DNA of 64,000 nt from Malus domestica (Eukaryota; Streptophyta; Magnoliopsida; Rosales; Rosaceae), in NCBI RefSeq assembly GCF_042453785.1, contig NC_091668.1, forward strand, positions 8,948,001 through 9,012,000, in the 5' to 3' direction. This document shows positions 9,760 through 20,836 of the stretch, piece by piece (within the stretch, counting starts at the first letter, position 1; each line of letters starts with the position of its first letter). A program made the position numbers and the translations under genes. The notes beneath the pieces were generated by a model, which had not been told where the DNA came from, made no database searches, and saw only the letters and a program-made list of their open reading frames with translations.

Positions 9760-12352
9760 TCATCTCCCATCACTAACTGGTAATACAACATGGTTCCTTG
9801 TATTATGAAACCCCGAACTTGATTCGTCACCTCCTTCATAACTAATAGTTTCCATTGATATTCCTCCAAGCAAGCATTCAGCTTCTTCTAAATTGGAATT
9901 ATCATTAACCCATGGATGCATGACCATCCTTCTCAGCCCCTCCAGTTCCATTGCAACTTCCTTCATTGTTGGTCTTTCTTCTCCCTTTACTCTCAAGCAC
10001 CTCTTTGCAAGGTTAGAAACTTCCTTAAGCTGCTCAACGTTTGCCTCAGTCACAATACAATCATCAAGAACTTGCAGCAAGCAGTCGTCTTTGAGTGCTG
10101 AAAGAAAATACATTGCCAAATTTCTCTCTTCCTCCGGCCTGTCAAAGGAAAGTGCCTTCTTTCTTGTTAGTAGCTCTACAAGGAGAACTCCGAAACTATA
10201 GACATCGCTTTTCTCAGTCAATTGGCTTGTCTGTAAGTATTCGGGGTCTAAATACCCGAGAGTTCCTTGCACCATTGTAGATAACTGAGCTGTGTCCATC
10301 GGAACCAATCTTGAGGCTCCAAAGTCGGACACTTTGGCTGTGAGATTCTCATCTAAGAGTATATTTGTAGACTTGACATCTCTGTGAATGATAGGAACAG
10401 AAGCTGCAGAGTGCAAGTATGATAGCACTCCAGCAGTTTCTGTAGCTATACGTAGACGAATTTCCCAAGGCGCGTTGAATTTGGATGATTTGGTTGTGTT
10501 ATGGATGTATTCAAATAGGGTTCCATGGGTGACAAATTCATAAACTAGTAGGGGGACTTCGGTTTCAAAACAACAACCTAAAAGCTTGACCACATTCCTG
10601 TGGTTGATTTGGGAAAGTACGACCACTTCATTTATGAATTGCTCTATCTGGCTCTGATCTACCATTTTGGACTTCTTGATTGCAACTACACGGCCGTCTG
10701 CTAAAATTCCTTTGTAGACTGTACCGAACCCTCCTTTGCCAATGATTCTAGTCTCATGATAATTTTTGGTGGCCTTCTCAAGTTCTCCTGTCGTGAAGAT
10801 TTTTGCCGTTTCATGAGAGGATCCTTGCCGTTGTGAAAGTTGCTGTTGTAGCATGATTCCTCCATTTCGCTTGAAGAATTTTTCCTTTAGCTTCATGAGC
10901 TTCCATCTTTTGTATCCCAAATACAACCAAGAGCTGCCCATTAATAGGGACACGAGGCCTACGCCGATTCCTACATATCCAACAAATTAATTGTAAACCC
11001 TGGTACGTAGTTAAAACCAAATGAAATGAGTATGTATTGCTATCTAGACCATATGTGTAGACCATCTTTTTCATCACATCTCTAACGAAGTTTGGATTCT
11101 TTAAAAACATGTAGAAAAGCATTGAATCACTTGTTAGTACATATGTGCATGCATGCTTACCAACGACAATTTGGATAACAAAGGTCGGATCAGGGGTGCA
11201 ACCTTCTCCTTTTATTCTACCATCACCATAGTACCCCTTGTGGCAAGAACAAGTATGGTTTCCCTCCGTATTTATACATTTTTGCTTGCATGTATTGAGG
11301 TCTGGATCCTTACATTCATCAGTGTCTGCAAAAACAACATAACCCATGCTCAGAAATTAAGCATATTATTTTAATTAGTAGTACTAATAAAGTGAAATAG
11401 AAATACCGTAGCAGTCATTTAGGTATGGATTCCCTTGGTAACCGTCCTTGCACTTGCAGCGATACCCGTATCCATTCTCAAAATCATTACACGTGGTGTT
11501 GCCCTGGCATGTGTAATTCATCACTTGTTTCTTCTCAACAACGTTGGTGCATGGCTCATTTCCAACTGACCAATCGAGTACCACCGGAAGTTTTGCATTT
11601 ATCAAATAATCCGACCACAACATAGTGCGGTTGAAGTTGAACTTGCCCTCTTGGACAACGAAGGCAAAGCTACAAGGATTAAAGGAGGACACATTCTTAT
11701 GATTATAATAACTCCTTGCACTTACATCGAAAGAAGTCATTCCTTGAGCAATGGGTGTTTTACAACAGCCGATACCAGTGCAGGAACCATTGACAACGTA
11801 GTCAATGCTGTCACATATTGTAGTGCACCCACCAGTGTACCCGTAGTTTCCATTTTTGTTTCCCACAATGTACGCATAGGTGTCACAACCTACTGCGACA
11901 AACACGTTGTCGGTGTTTGATATGAAGAATTTGGAAAGATTGAGAGAATTGGAGAAGCCGGCGGTCGTCGGCTGACCTGATTTTTCGTAACATTGTGCGG
12001 CTGTGTATAGGGTAATGTAAAGCTTCCCTTCCACGGATATGTTTGTGACTTCAATCGAATCACTCTTTCTAAGAAATGGTTTTGGGGGGTCATAATCTAT
12101 GCCATTGCAAGTAATGAGGAAATCCTGATTTAAGTAACAGCCCTCTTTTGTACCAAATGGATATGGGATGCTAACATTCCCACATTTGTCTTGACAACCC
12201 GGCTTGACTTCTACTTGACCGGGAGGAGGAGGAGAAGGAAGAGGTGGAGAGGTTAATTGTGTTTGGGCTGAAGTGGCTGCTGCTAATAGTACCTGTGTTA
12301 CTATTAGGAGGATGATAAGTTGCAGAAGCATTTTTTGTTTGCTCATGGTCAT
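9760..12352 (-). CDS. WAK-2: complete wall-associated receptor-like kinase, 773 aa
   Basis: Exons 11407-12352, 11161-11325 and 9760-10970, all with GT-AG borders and matching phases; total 2322 nt. Start chosen at MTMSKQK (12352), aligned with WAK-1; the frame is open upstream to 12454, but that extension corresponds to untranslated sequence of WAK-1. Domains: signal peptide about 1-29, GUB_WAK domain from [18 protein letters not shown] ([16 protein letters not shown]), EGF-Ca ([13 protein letters not shown]) about 316-360, membrane span about 364-392, kinase about 440-715 with Gly loop GKGGFG (about 448), Lys 469, HRD Asp about 568 and DFG about 586. HRD marks an RD kinase. No stop or missing key residue is seen. 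By family it is a plasma-membrane pectin/oligogalacturonide receptor acting in wall sensing or defence. Exon order, size and phase equal those of WAK-1. Confidence 0.92.
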
Positions 12353-13560
12353 GGCTTCTAAGTTTTTGTTGTTGAAAAAAATGAGATGTTTTCGTCCTTT
12401 TATTGGTAGGGAGGAGGAAGACTTGGAGAGGAGACTTGTGAATTGATTGAGCAAACCTTGGAATGGATACCTGCCATAACTTAGTTATGACGTGTTACTA
12501 ATTCTTTCGCGGACGTGGTTCATTTTGAAAATCAGACAAAATATAATAAATATCATCAACAATGTAAGTCTGAGGAGACGTGGTTCATTTTGAAAATCAG
12601 ACAAAATATAATAAATATCATCAAACAATGTAAGTCTGAGGAGAAAACATTACCTCTTATAACTACACTACACTAACTATATCTACGTATATGCTAACCA
12701 TTACAACTCGGGACTGTAATTATCACGTCCTCGATCTCTACGGAACTTCGGACTTACTCAATGTACGAATCTTCCAGATGGATTTGTAACCATACATGTT
12801 AATGAATCAAAACAAAACGTAGTTCTACAAGTCATTACTGGGAATCAAGGTGGTTGAAAGAGTCCACCATGACTTTAAACGTAGTCTACAAGTCATTACT
12901 GGGAATTAAGGTGGTTGAAAGAGTCCACCATGACTTATGGCTTGGTAGAAAATACCCAAATTTTGATATGATCAAGCTAAGTGACTCACGAACGTCATCC
13001 AACTGGAATTACTCCAAAATTCGTCCATTTGATCCTGTTTTGCTCCAGAGGAAGTCGGAAGTCCTATATTGAAAATACAATTCAAAGTATCAAAATTCTT
13101 CTAATATATTAACCAAAATATACTAAGATTAGGGTAAAATATATAATATAAAATCTACTCATCAGTATTCCTTTTCACTTGTAAGTGAGAGATCTTAGGT
13201 TCGTTCTTGCCAAAGACACATTTGAACCACATTATTATGGCAAGCCCATTATAAAGCTTATCTCACTCCCTTAGTGTAGATATATCGTTTGTTCAAAAAA
13301 AGACATGACTAGTCGAGTCTATTTAGTCAGCTATACCTGCCAAAGTTGTTGCAATCCTTACTAATGTTAAAGGTTTTGTTTGGTGTATCGGATTGGAATA
13401 CTCACTAGCCTGGAAGTATGTTGAATGAAGAATTGAATGTAAGCTTTTAAACTGTATATGTTGAAGGTAAAAGATAAATTAGTCACAAACTTTGAATAAG
13501 GGATTGGAAATCAATTATGCTAGTTGATGTACTAGCTGATCAACCAAAGTACTTAATTTT
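12353..13560 (-). promoter_or_regulatory. Duplicated 5' flank of WAK-2 with local tandem duplications
   Basis: The region contains a direct duplication of about 75 bp (12513-12645; both copies hold GACGTGGTTCATTTTG and CAGACAAAATATAATAAATA) and one of about 65 bp (12828-12940; both hold GGTGGTTGAAAGAGTCCACC). The matching blocks in the WAK-1 and WAK-3 flanks appear once. These copies change spacing in the promoter-proximal DNA of the one intact WAK gene. Any regulatory effect is inference. Confidence 0.55.
13165..13301 (+). mobile_element. SINE-like element
   Basis: Shows CACTTGTAAGTGAGAGATCT, a box-B-like GGTTCGTTCTTGCC, TTTGAACCACATTATTATGG and an A-rich end, in the same order as 9377-9543. 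A short tail fragment of the same family seems to lie at about 14535-14575. Remaining DNA from 13560 to 14020 is AT-rich with no gene. Confidence 0.5.
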
Positions 13561-14022
13561 CTGCTGGGCCAATGTAAATTGCGATGGGTTTTATCATCGT
13601 GTTTCATTCGTTTTGAAGAATTCAAACGAAGTCACTTTTAATTACTCTTTAGTCTAGTAGTTGTTTTCACTTCATTGAAGGATCTCCGTGTTTGAACCTA
13701 GTTAATTGGACTTAACTAATTATGATAAGTTTAAATATATTGTTAAATTAAGAATTAATTAGAGTTAATATTTGAATCAAACACTACCCTTAAAAAGGAG
13801 GACATGTTAGGGCTAGTTTGGCATTGTTAAAATTATTTTAAAAGCAGTTTTTTGAAAAAGCTGTGGCCAAAGTTGTGTTTGGTAAATGAAAAAAAAAAGT
13901 GCTTTTTGTTAAAATCGTGGGTCCAAAACAACAGAAAGCAGAAGCAATTTTACCCCTACTTTTGAAAACAACGTTTTATTTCACAGCACAGCTACTCCAA
14001 GCTAGCCTTTAGGGTGGTGGAT

Positions 14023-14232
14023 GAATGAGGATCCTCTCTGGATCTTCTTTGTGAGGATCCGGGGATCCATGAATCGTGTCCGTTCATCGTACATCGTGCG
14101 GTCATAAATCATTTTAAATTTTTTTATTTAAAATTGAAGACAAACAGTACCTGACGAAACTGACCGCACGATATACGATGAACAGATATGATTCACAGAT
14201 CTCTGGAATCCCCACAAAAAGGATCCAGATTT
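14023..14232. mobile_element. MITE with 9-bp target duplication
   Basis: Flanked by GTGGTGGAT on both sides (14014-14022 and 14233-14241). The inside is a long imperfect inverted repeat; the arms share TTCATCGTACATCGTGCGGTCA-like sequence (left arm 14082-14103, right arm on the opposite strand). A 9-bp duplication fits a Mutator-type MITE; eight bases (hAT) cannot be excluded. Confidence 0.7.
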
Positions 14233-14932
14233 GTGGTGGATAACCCAATTTGGAGTCTAAACTGGGATATTACGGTTACCAGCTGATGCCCTTAATAGGT
14301 GGAAATCAGTTAGGGTGTAAATCGAGGTAAAGAAGGTCCCTGCTCATAAGAAATATATATGTTCTTTACAGAAAAGCCCTATTACCACTCACCAGTAAAA
14401 GTAAAAGGTTCTCGTGTGAGTAGAAGCTCTTCTTTGGTTTTCGTCCATGGCTTCTTAAGTAGGCAGTTCATCCTTATACCTTTAATATGCTTCTATTATA
14501 TGCTTCATCTTCAAGTAATGCTTATCGATACTTCCCCACCCTCTTAATGTAAATAATATTATTAGTTCAAAAAAGTAATGGTTATCGATTAACTACTTCT
14601 CTAATTATGATATATGTGATTAACGACTTCCTAATAAATTAAGGATTTACTATGTATGTGATCTAACACTCCAAATTTTGACCTATGAGGAAATCAAGAT
14701 GATGATGAGTTCGCTGCCTTGTGACTAACTCATGGTGACGGCATAACTCTGGTGAAGGCGTATTATCCCGTTACGATACAGCTTAGACTGCTTTACAAAT
14801 GTAGTTTTCCACCTTTTTGTTTCTCTTGTCTGATCAGCTCTTCTTTTTCTGTGAAGCAATTGGTCATAGTAAAAATTGTCAACGTAACTCCAAATGGTTT
14901 AACTCCCAGCTGCAACCACCTACAGTAGCAGC

Positions 14933-17900
14933 TGTTAGTGATTGTGTGTTTTCTGTGTATTTCAATGGAGGTTTTCTGCAACCTTTGAAATTGACAGAGA
15001 ATGTAGAGAGAATTTCAGAGAGAAGATGATAGAATAATTTCTAATGATTTTTTCACACACTACTAACATGTGTGTGTTTGTTACCGTTATACAAGGAAAG
15101 GAAGGGAGATCCTTCACTCACCAAACCAAGATACAATCTCAACCCTTAATTGCTATCACCCTATGAGATGATATGTCACTTGTCTTAATCTATTACTTAA
15201 GCTAGATACAAGATTGAGCTGCCATATGGACTATGATCCAATGGCTCAGATTCAAACTAAAAATACATAACATTTAAATTGATCTTTGCCGCCAAACTTC
15301 AGTTGAAGGGTTACACACCAACACTCCCCTCTAACCTTTTAGCTGATTTAACTCCGAGTAGCTCCCTTAGATATGCAAATCAATCTTTAGACAAAGCTTT
15401 AGTGAGTATGTCTGCAATTTGCTCCTCAGTCTTGCAGTACACCAGTTCAATCTCTTTGGCTTGGATTGGTTCTCGAATGAAATGAAATTATCTGCTGATG
15501 TGTCTTGTCTTTTGTTGAAGAAGAGGGTTCTTTGCCATAGCAATGGCTGATGTGTTATCACACATGATCTGAGTTCCTTCCACTTATTCTTCTCCAGAAT
15601 CCTTAAGTACAAACCTCAGCCATTTTGCTTGAGAAATAGCTTCTGTAGCACTAACATATTATGCTTCTGCTATGGACAATGCCATTATGCTTTGTTTGAT
15701 CGATGCCCATGAGAATACACCGGATCTTAGTGTAAATGCAAACCCTGAAGTGCTCCTCATATCATCATCACTTCCTGCCCAGTCACTATCACAGTAACCA
15801 ATTAGAGTAGTTGTCTTCCCCTTTTCAAAAACAATTCCAAAGTCAATTGTTCCCTGAATGTATCTCAACACCCTCTTTCTTGTCCCCATGTGTTTCTTGG
15901 TAGGATTATGCATGAATCTTGCCAATAGACTTGCTGCAAACATCACATCAGGTCTAGTTGCAGTCAAATAGAGCAAGCTTCCCACAATCTGCCTATATTC
16001 TCTTTCATTTGCAGCTTCACTTCCATCAATCTTGCTCAATCTTTCATTCATTGCAAGTGGAGTAGCTACTGCTTTGCAGTCTTTTAAACCAAACCTCTCA
16101 ATCAACTTCTGTGCATACTTCTTTTGGTGTATGAAAATACTCTTCTCAGTTTGTAACACTCCCATTCCAAGAAAGTGGTGTAACAATCCCAAATCTGTCA
16201 TCTCATAGTGCTTCATCATGTCATCTCTAAACTCTTCAAGCATTTATGGACTGCTACCAGTGTATACAATATCATCTACATATAAGGAGACAATAATGAT
16301 ACCTGAATCCTCCCTTGTTTTAACATACAAGGTTGCTTCACTTGAACTCTTCTTGAAACCAGCACTGTTGAAATATGCATCAATTTCATCATACCAGGCC
16401 CTTGGTGCCTGTTTCAATCTATACAGTGCCTTATGCAGTCTGTACACCTTAGTTTCTTCATTCTCCTTCACAAAACCTTGTGGTTGTTCAACATACACTT
16501 CTTCTTTTAATACTCCATTGAGAAACGCAAACTTAACATCCAATTGATACAAGTTCCATTTCTTCTCTACATCAAGGGTAATCAAGGTTCTAACGGTATC
16601 TAACCTTGCCATTGAGGCAAATGTTTCATTGTAGTCAATTCCAGGCTTTTGTGAATAGCCCACTAATCTATCTTTATTTTTCTGCACAGTACATCTAGAT
16701 TAAGTTTGGTTTTATAAACCCACTTGACACCAATGACAAGCTTGTCAAATGGTCTCTCAACAAGCTGCCATGTATTATTCTTTTTTATCATTTCCAACTT
16801 AGCTTCCATTGCCTTCCTCCATGATTCATCTTTAGCTGCATCATATTAGTTTTCAGGTTCAACAATACACATGTAGCACTGAGCCATAATTTCATTCACA
16901 CTTTTCCACTTTTTTGGTGTATAATCATATACTTGAGACCTGTCAATCATACTTTCACTTTGAGAAGTAACAGGTTGCTCAGAATGAGAACTTTCACCAA
17001 TTTCACAGATCTCATTAACACTTTGATACTCAGTGATAGCTGGAAATCTCACTTCATTGCTGGTAGTGCAATTCTAATCCCAGGAAGCATTCTCATCAAA
17101 TGTAACATTTCTTGATAGAATGATCTTCCTTGAAATCAGATCATACAACATGTAACCTTTCTCACTAGCACCATAGCCTACAAAGATGCACTTATGACAG
17201 TTTTCTTCCAACTTGTGTCTGAGATTTGAAGGAATGTGAACATAACAAAGTGAACCAAAGATCGTCAAATGAGCTATCCCTGGTTTTCTGACACTATAAG
17301 CTTCAAATGGAGTTGTTTTCTTCAATGCTTTGGTAGGACACCTATTAAGCAAATAAACTGCAATGTTCACTGCTTCTGCCCAAAATACATATGGAAGAAC
17401 CTTTTCATGTAACATTGACTTTGCCATTTCCACCACAGTCCTATTCTTTCTCTCTAACTCTCCATTTTGTTGGGGAGTGTAAGCCATAGTCAACTGTCTT
17501 TGAATTCTTAGCTCACTGCAGTACTTGTCAAAATTTACAGAAAGGAATTCTCCCCCTCTATCACTTCTGAGGAATTTAACCTTATATCCACATTGCTTTA
17601 AATTTCTTAAAACACACCAATGCATTAGACTTATATCGCAGAAAGTACACCCATGTCATCTTGGTACAATCATCTGTGAATAACAGAAAATACTTGTTTC
17701 CAGAATGAGTTTCAACTTGCATTGGACCACAAATATCTATGTGAATCAATTATAGTGGATTCTTAGCTCTCCAAGTTGATTTAGAGGGAAATGAATCCCT
17801 GTGTTGTTTTCCCATCATACAACCCTCATATACACTTGTGGACATTTCCAAGTGAAACAATCCATGCACCATTTCCTGTTCTTCAAGCAACTGGAGACTT

Positions 17901-19961
17901 CTCTCATTCAAATATCCCAATCTCTTATGCCATATATGAGAGCAATGGGTGACATTAGCTCTTAGTGCAAACTGTGTTGCAGGCATCATTGTCAAAGGAA
18001 AAGATCTATTATTAATCATTTGTACTCTCACTACCAAATTGTCAAGTGACCAGCCATAAAAATTATTCACTACATTTCCTCCAAACACCACGTAATAACC
18101 ATGTTCCATCATCTGTCCAACACTGAGAAGATTCTCCTCGAGTCCAGGAACAAACATCACTTCTTGTATGTGTTTTCTTCCCAATTTGGTATCTATCACC
18201 AGCGTTCCTTTTCCAGCTACTTGTACAATTTCTCCAGCTCCCATCTTCACTTTGGAAGTCAAATTTCTCTGGATATTGACTAACAACCTCTCATCACCTG
18301 TCATGTGGTTACTGCAACCACTGTCAATATACCAAGAGTTATTAACCTTCACATCTGTCATTGCATTACAAACATAAAACAGTGATCTTGTCTCTCCCAT
18401 TTGCCTTGCATAATTAACCTTCTGCACTCCATTGTTCTCATTACAATCCTTCACAGCATGACCTGGTTTCCCACACCCTGTACACTTTGGTTTTCCTTCA
18501 TACAAACATTTCCCATAGTGGAACCTGTCGCACCATTTGCAATCTCCATGAGTGTTGTTTTGTTTCTGAGCATAATTAGGCCTATGATCCCAATTTCTCT
18601 GAGCATTATTTTTCCTCTGAGCATAATTAGGCTTGTGATCCCAATTTCTCTGAGTGTTATTCTGCCTATGGACAAAGTTAGGCTTGTGATCCCAACCTCT
18701 CCCTCTTGGTTTCCAGTTCTCTTGAGATCTCTGATTCCCAGAGAATCCACCACTTCTGGAACTCTTAGTTGCAACATTTAAACTTGCAAATGCTCTCTCA
18801 GTAGAAGACTCAGCATATAAATCAAGCCTCTGCTTGAATCCCTTGAGAAAAGCAACAACTTCTTGGACCTCAAGAGTGTCAAGATCTCTAGAATGCTCAA
18901 TCACAAAACAAATTGCATAATATGTTTTTGGAAGATTGATTAGTAGTTTCTGCATAATTCTCTCCCTAGATAGTTCTTCTCCATAACTTTTCATTTGATT
19001 AATAATATCAAACAATCTAGAGAGATATATAGATAATGATTCACTATCCTTCATACGAGTATACTCAAAATCTCTATGTAACCCTTGCAATTTTTCATTT
19101 CTTACTTGTTTATCTCCTCCGAATTCACCCTTAAGAACATCCCAAGCTCCTTTGGATGTCTCTTCATTCACGATTCTAGGGAAGATCTGATCTGAGACAG
19201 GGCCTTAAATCATTCCAAGCGCATGAGCATCCTTCATCAGAATCTCACTAAATGACACCACCTCCGGCGTCTTCTTCTTCGTCTCGTTGACCACAACTTT
19301 CTCAATCTTCGGATCTGGAGGTTCAAACCTATTTTCAACCAACTCCCACAAACCATACGATTTCAGTATGGTTGACATGCGAATCCTCCAAAACTCATAG
19401 TTCTCTCCATTGAACACTGGGGCTCTAAGCTCGGCACTACTTGATCCAGCCATATTAGACTTGGATTCAAAGAAATCGCGATTTCCAGATTCAATTTGAG
19501 CTTAAAATACAGCTCAAACGCACTCACAAATTTCACGCCTAGTTTAGACAATGAAACCTGGCTTTGAGGCCATGTTAGTGATTGTGTGTTTTCTGTGTAT
19601 TTCAATGGAGGTTTTTTGCAACCTTTGAAATTGGCAGAAAATGTAGAGAGAATTTTAGAGAGAAGATGATGGAATAGTTTCTGATGATTTTTTTCACACA
19701 CTACTAACATGTGTGTGTTTGTTACCGTTATACATGGAAAGGAAGGGAGATCCTTCACTCACCAAACCAAGATACAATCTCAACCCTTAATTGATATCAC
19801 TTTATGATACGATGCCACTTGTCTTAATCTATTACTTAAGCTAGATACAAGATTGAGCTGCCATATGGACTATGATCCAATGGCTCAGATTCAAACTAAA
19901 AAACAAAACATTTAAATTGATCTTTGCTACCAAGCTTCAGCTGAAGGGTTACACACCAACA
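14933..19961 (-). mobile_element. Copia-1: full-length Ty1/Copia LTR retrotransposon, decayed
   Basis: LTRs 14933-15323 (391 bp) and 19573-19961 (389 bp) are nearly identical and start and end TG..CA. A perfect 5-bp target duplication GCAGC lies at 14928-14932 and 19962-19966. On the minus strand a degenerate primer-binding site (TGGCCTCAAAGC) follows the 5' LTR (19573 side) and a purine tract (AGAGGGGAG) precedes the 3' LTR. Gene order gag, protease, integrase, reverse transcriptase, RNase H defines Copia. The coding region has several stops, so it is non-autonomous now. Confidence 0.95.
15360..19453 (-). pseudogene. Copia-1 gag-pol, broken by stops
   Basis: Pieces in order on the minus strand: gag start MAGSSSAELRAPVFNGENYE (19453), stop near 19205, gag body and zinc knuckle CTGCGKPGHAVKDC then aspartic-protease motif YIDSGCSNHM (17750-19171), integrase core with SDRGGEF and PQQNGELERKNR (17074-17625), reverse transcriptase LDVKFAFLNG and LYVDDIV (16244-16687), RNase H YCDSDWAGSDDD (15659-16243). 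A stop follows SIMALSIAEA, where intact elements continue AEYV. Three or more breaks between pieces mean no full polyprotein is made. It is a chromosomal retroelement, not a host gene. Confidence 0.9.
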
Positions 19962-20030
19962 GCAGCTTTATCCTGCAACCAGGAACGAAGCGGAAGCTAT
20001 GTTATAACTCATGAGTTTTTAGGAAACTTG

Positions 20031-20103
20031 TTAGCTTTTGTTGAAAGACCGTACTCTTTCAGAGAATGCTTCCATCTCTCTCTGATCGAACCAGCCTGTG
20101 AAT
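20031..20103 (-). pseudogene. SGR2-like last-exon tail, copy A
   Basis: The minus strand reads FTGWFDQREMEAFSERVRSF then NKS and stop, matching the C terminus of the SGR2-like gene at 61635 (FTGWSDQRET ... STVINFST). The 3' flank (19967-20030, CATGAGTTTTTAGGAAACTT) also matches 61590-61630. Only the end of the last exon is present. The remnant abuts the WAK tail head to head. Confidence 0.7.
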
Positions 20104-20106
20104 CAA

Positions 20107-20543
20107 CTCATGGAGCTACTAACAGGAAATGAGGTGCTTTTGTTGGACAGGCCATAAGAAGAGATAAATTTGGCTACGTATTTTCTTTCTGCATTGAGAC
20201 AGGATCGCTCGGAACTTCTCAATGATTGTATTGTAAATGAGGCAAATGTTAAGCAGGTGAAGGAAGGTTCTAGGCTTGCAAAGAGGTGTTTGATAGTAAA
20301 AGGAAAAGATAGACCAACCATGAAGGAAGTGGCAATGGAACATTGGTACTAGAAGGACTGAGAAGAGTGCAGGTAATGCATCCATGGGTTCATGATGGAT
20401 CTAATCTACAAGAGACCGAGTATTTTCTCGGTGGAATATCGTCGAAAAATGTTAGCTACGGAGGACGTGAACATACGAGTTCCGGGTATGATACCATGAG
20501 GAATTACAATATACCATTACCACCAGAAAGTGGTGGGAGATGA
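20107..20543 (+). pseudogene. WAK kinase C-terminal relic, copy A
   Basis: Begins at kinase subdomain IX (ELLTGNEVLLLDRP, then a stop) and continues [40 protein letters not shown] short insertion at 20339-20350 (AACATTGGTACTAG) shifts the frame. The tail then reads VLEGLRRVQVMHPWVHDG to PPESGGR and stop at 20543. Everything upstream (extracellular region, membrane span, catalytic loop) is missing. The same insertion is present in copy B, so it predates the duplication. Confidence 0.85.
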
Positions 20544-20836
20544 CCGGTTACATGTGGTGAACAACCCATTCGATTTTATGTATACAGGGATTCAATGCTT
20601 TTCCTAGCTAGGTTTATTGCGTCTCTTCTACGGGGAACCCTACTTCTTTTCTTTTTGGTTTGCTTTGGTTTTCTTTTTGGTATGCATGAAACGATCTAAT
20701 TAGACGTAGAGGCCCTTCCTAACATAGTTAGTAAATTCGTGTACATAGGTATAATATACTATACGTACTAGCATATTTTAAAAAACACTTCAATTTTTCA
20801 TACACATTTCAATCATTCGTAAAATTACACGTTTTT

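Larger units (their letters stand above)
14293..20580 (+). repeat. Segmental duplication copy A (split by Copia-1)
   Basis: From TAGGTGGAAATCAGTTAGGG onward this segment is collinear with copy B (43085-57905) once transposons are removed. Both carry an antisense SGR2-like tail fused to a sense WAK kinase tail. Copy A was later cut by Copia-1 (14933-19961); copy B by other elements at other positions. Confidence 0.8.

Noticed and set aside
9893..10201. Plus-strand open frame inside the WAK-2 kinase exon (and its twin at 55-336)
   Set aside because: Antisense shadow of the conserved kinase tail; open because the two copies are nearly identical.
12353..12454. Longer WAK-2 start 34 codons upstream
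   Set aside because: The added residues precede a normal signal peptide, and WAK-1 shows the matching DNA as leader; the MTMSKQK start fits all copies.
18401..18781. Plus-strand open frame of 126 codons
   Set aside because: Antisense of the repetitive Asn/Gln-rich part of Copia-1 gag (DHKPNYAQR-type repeats).
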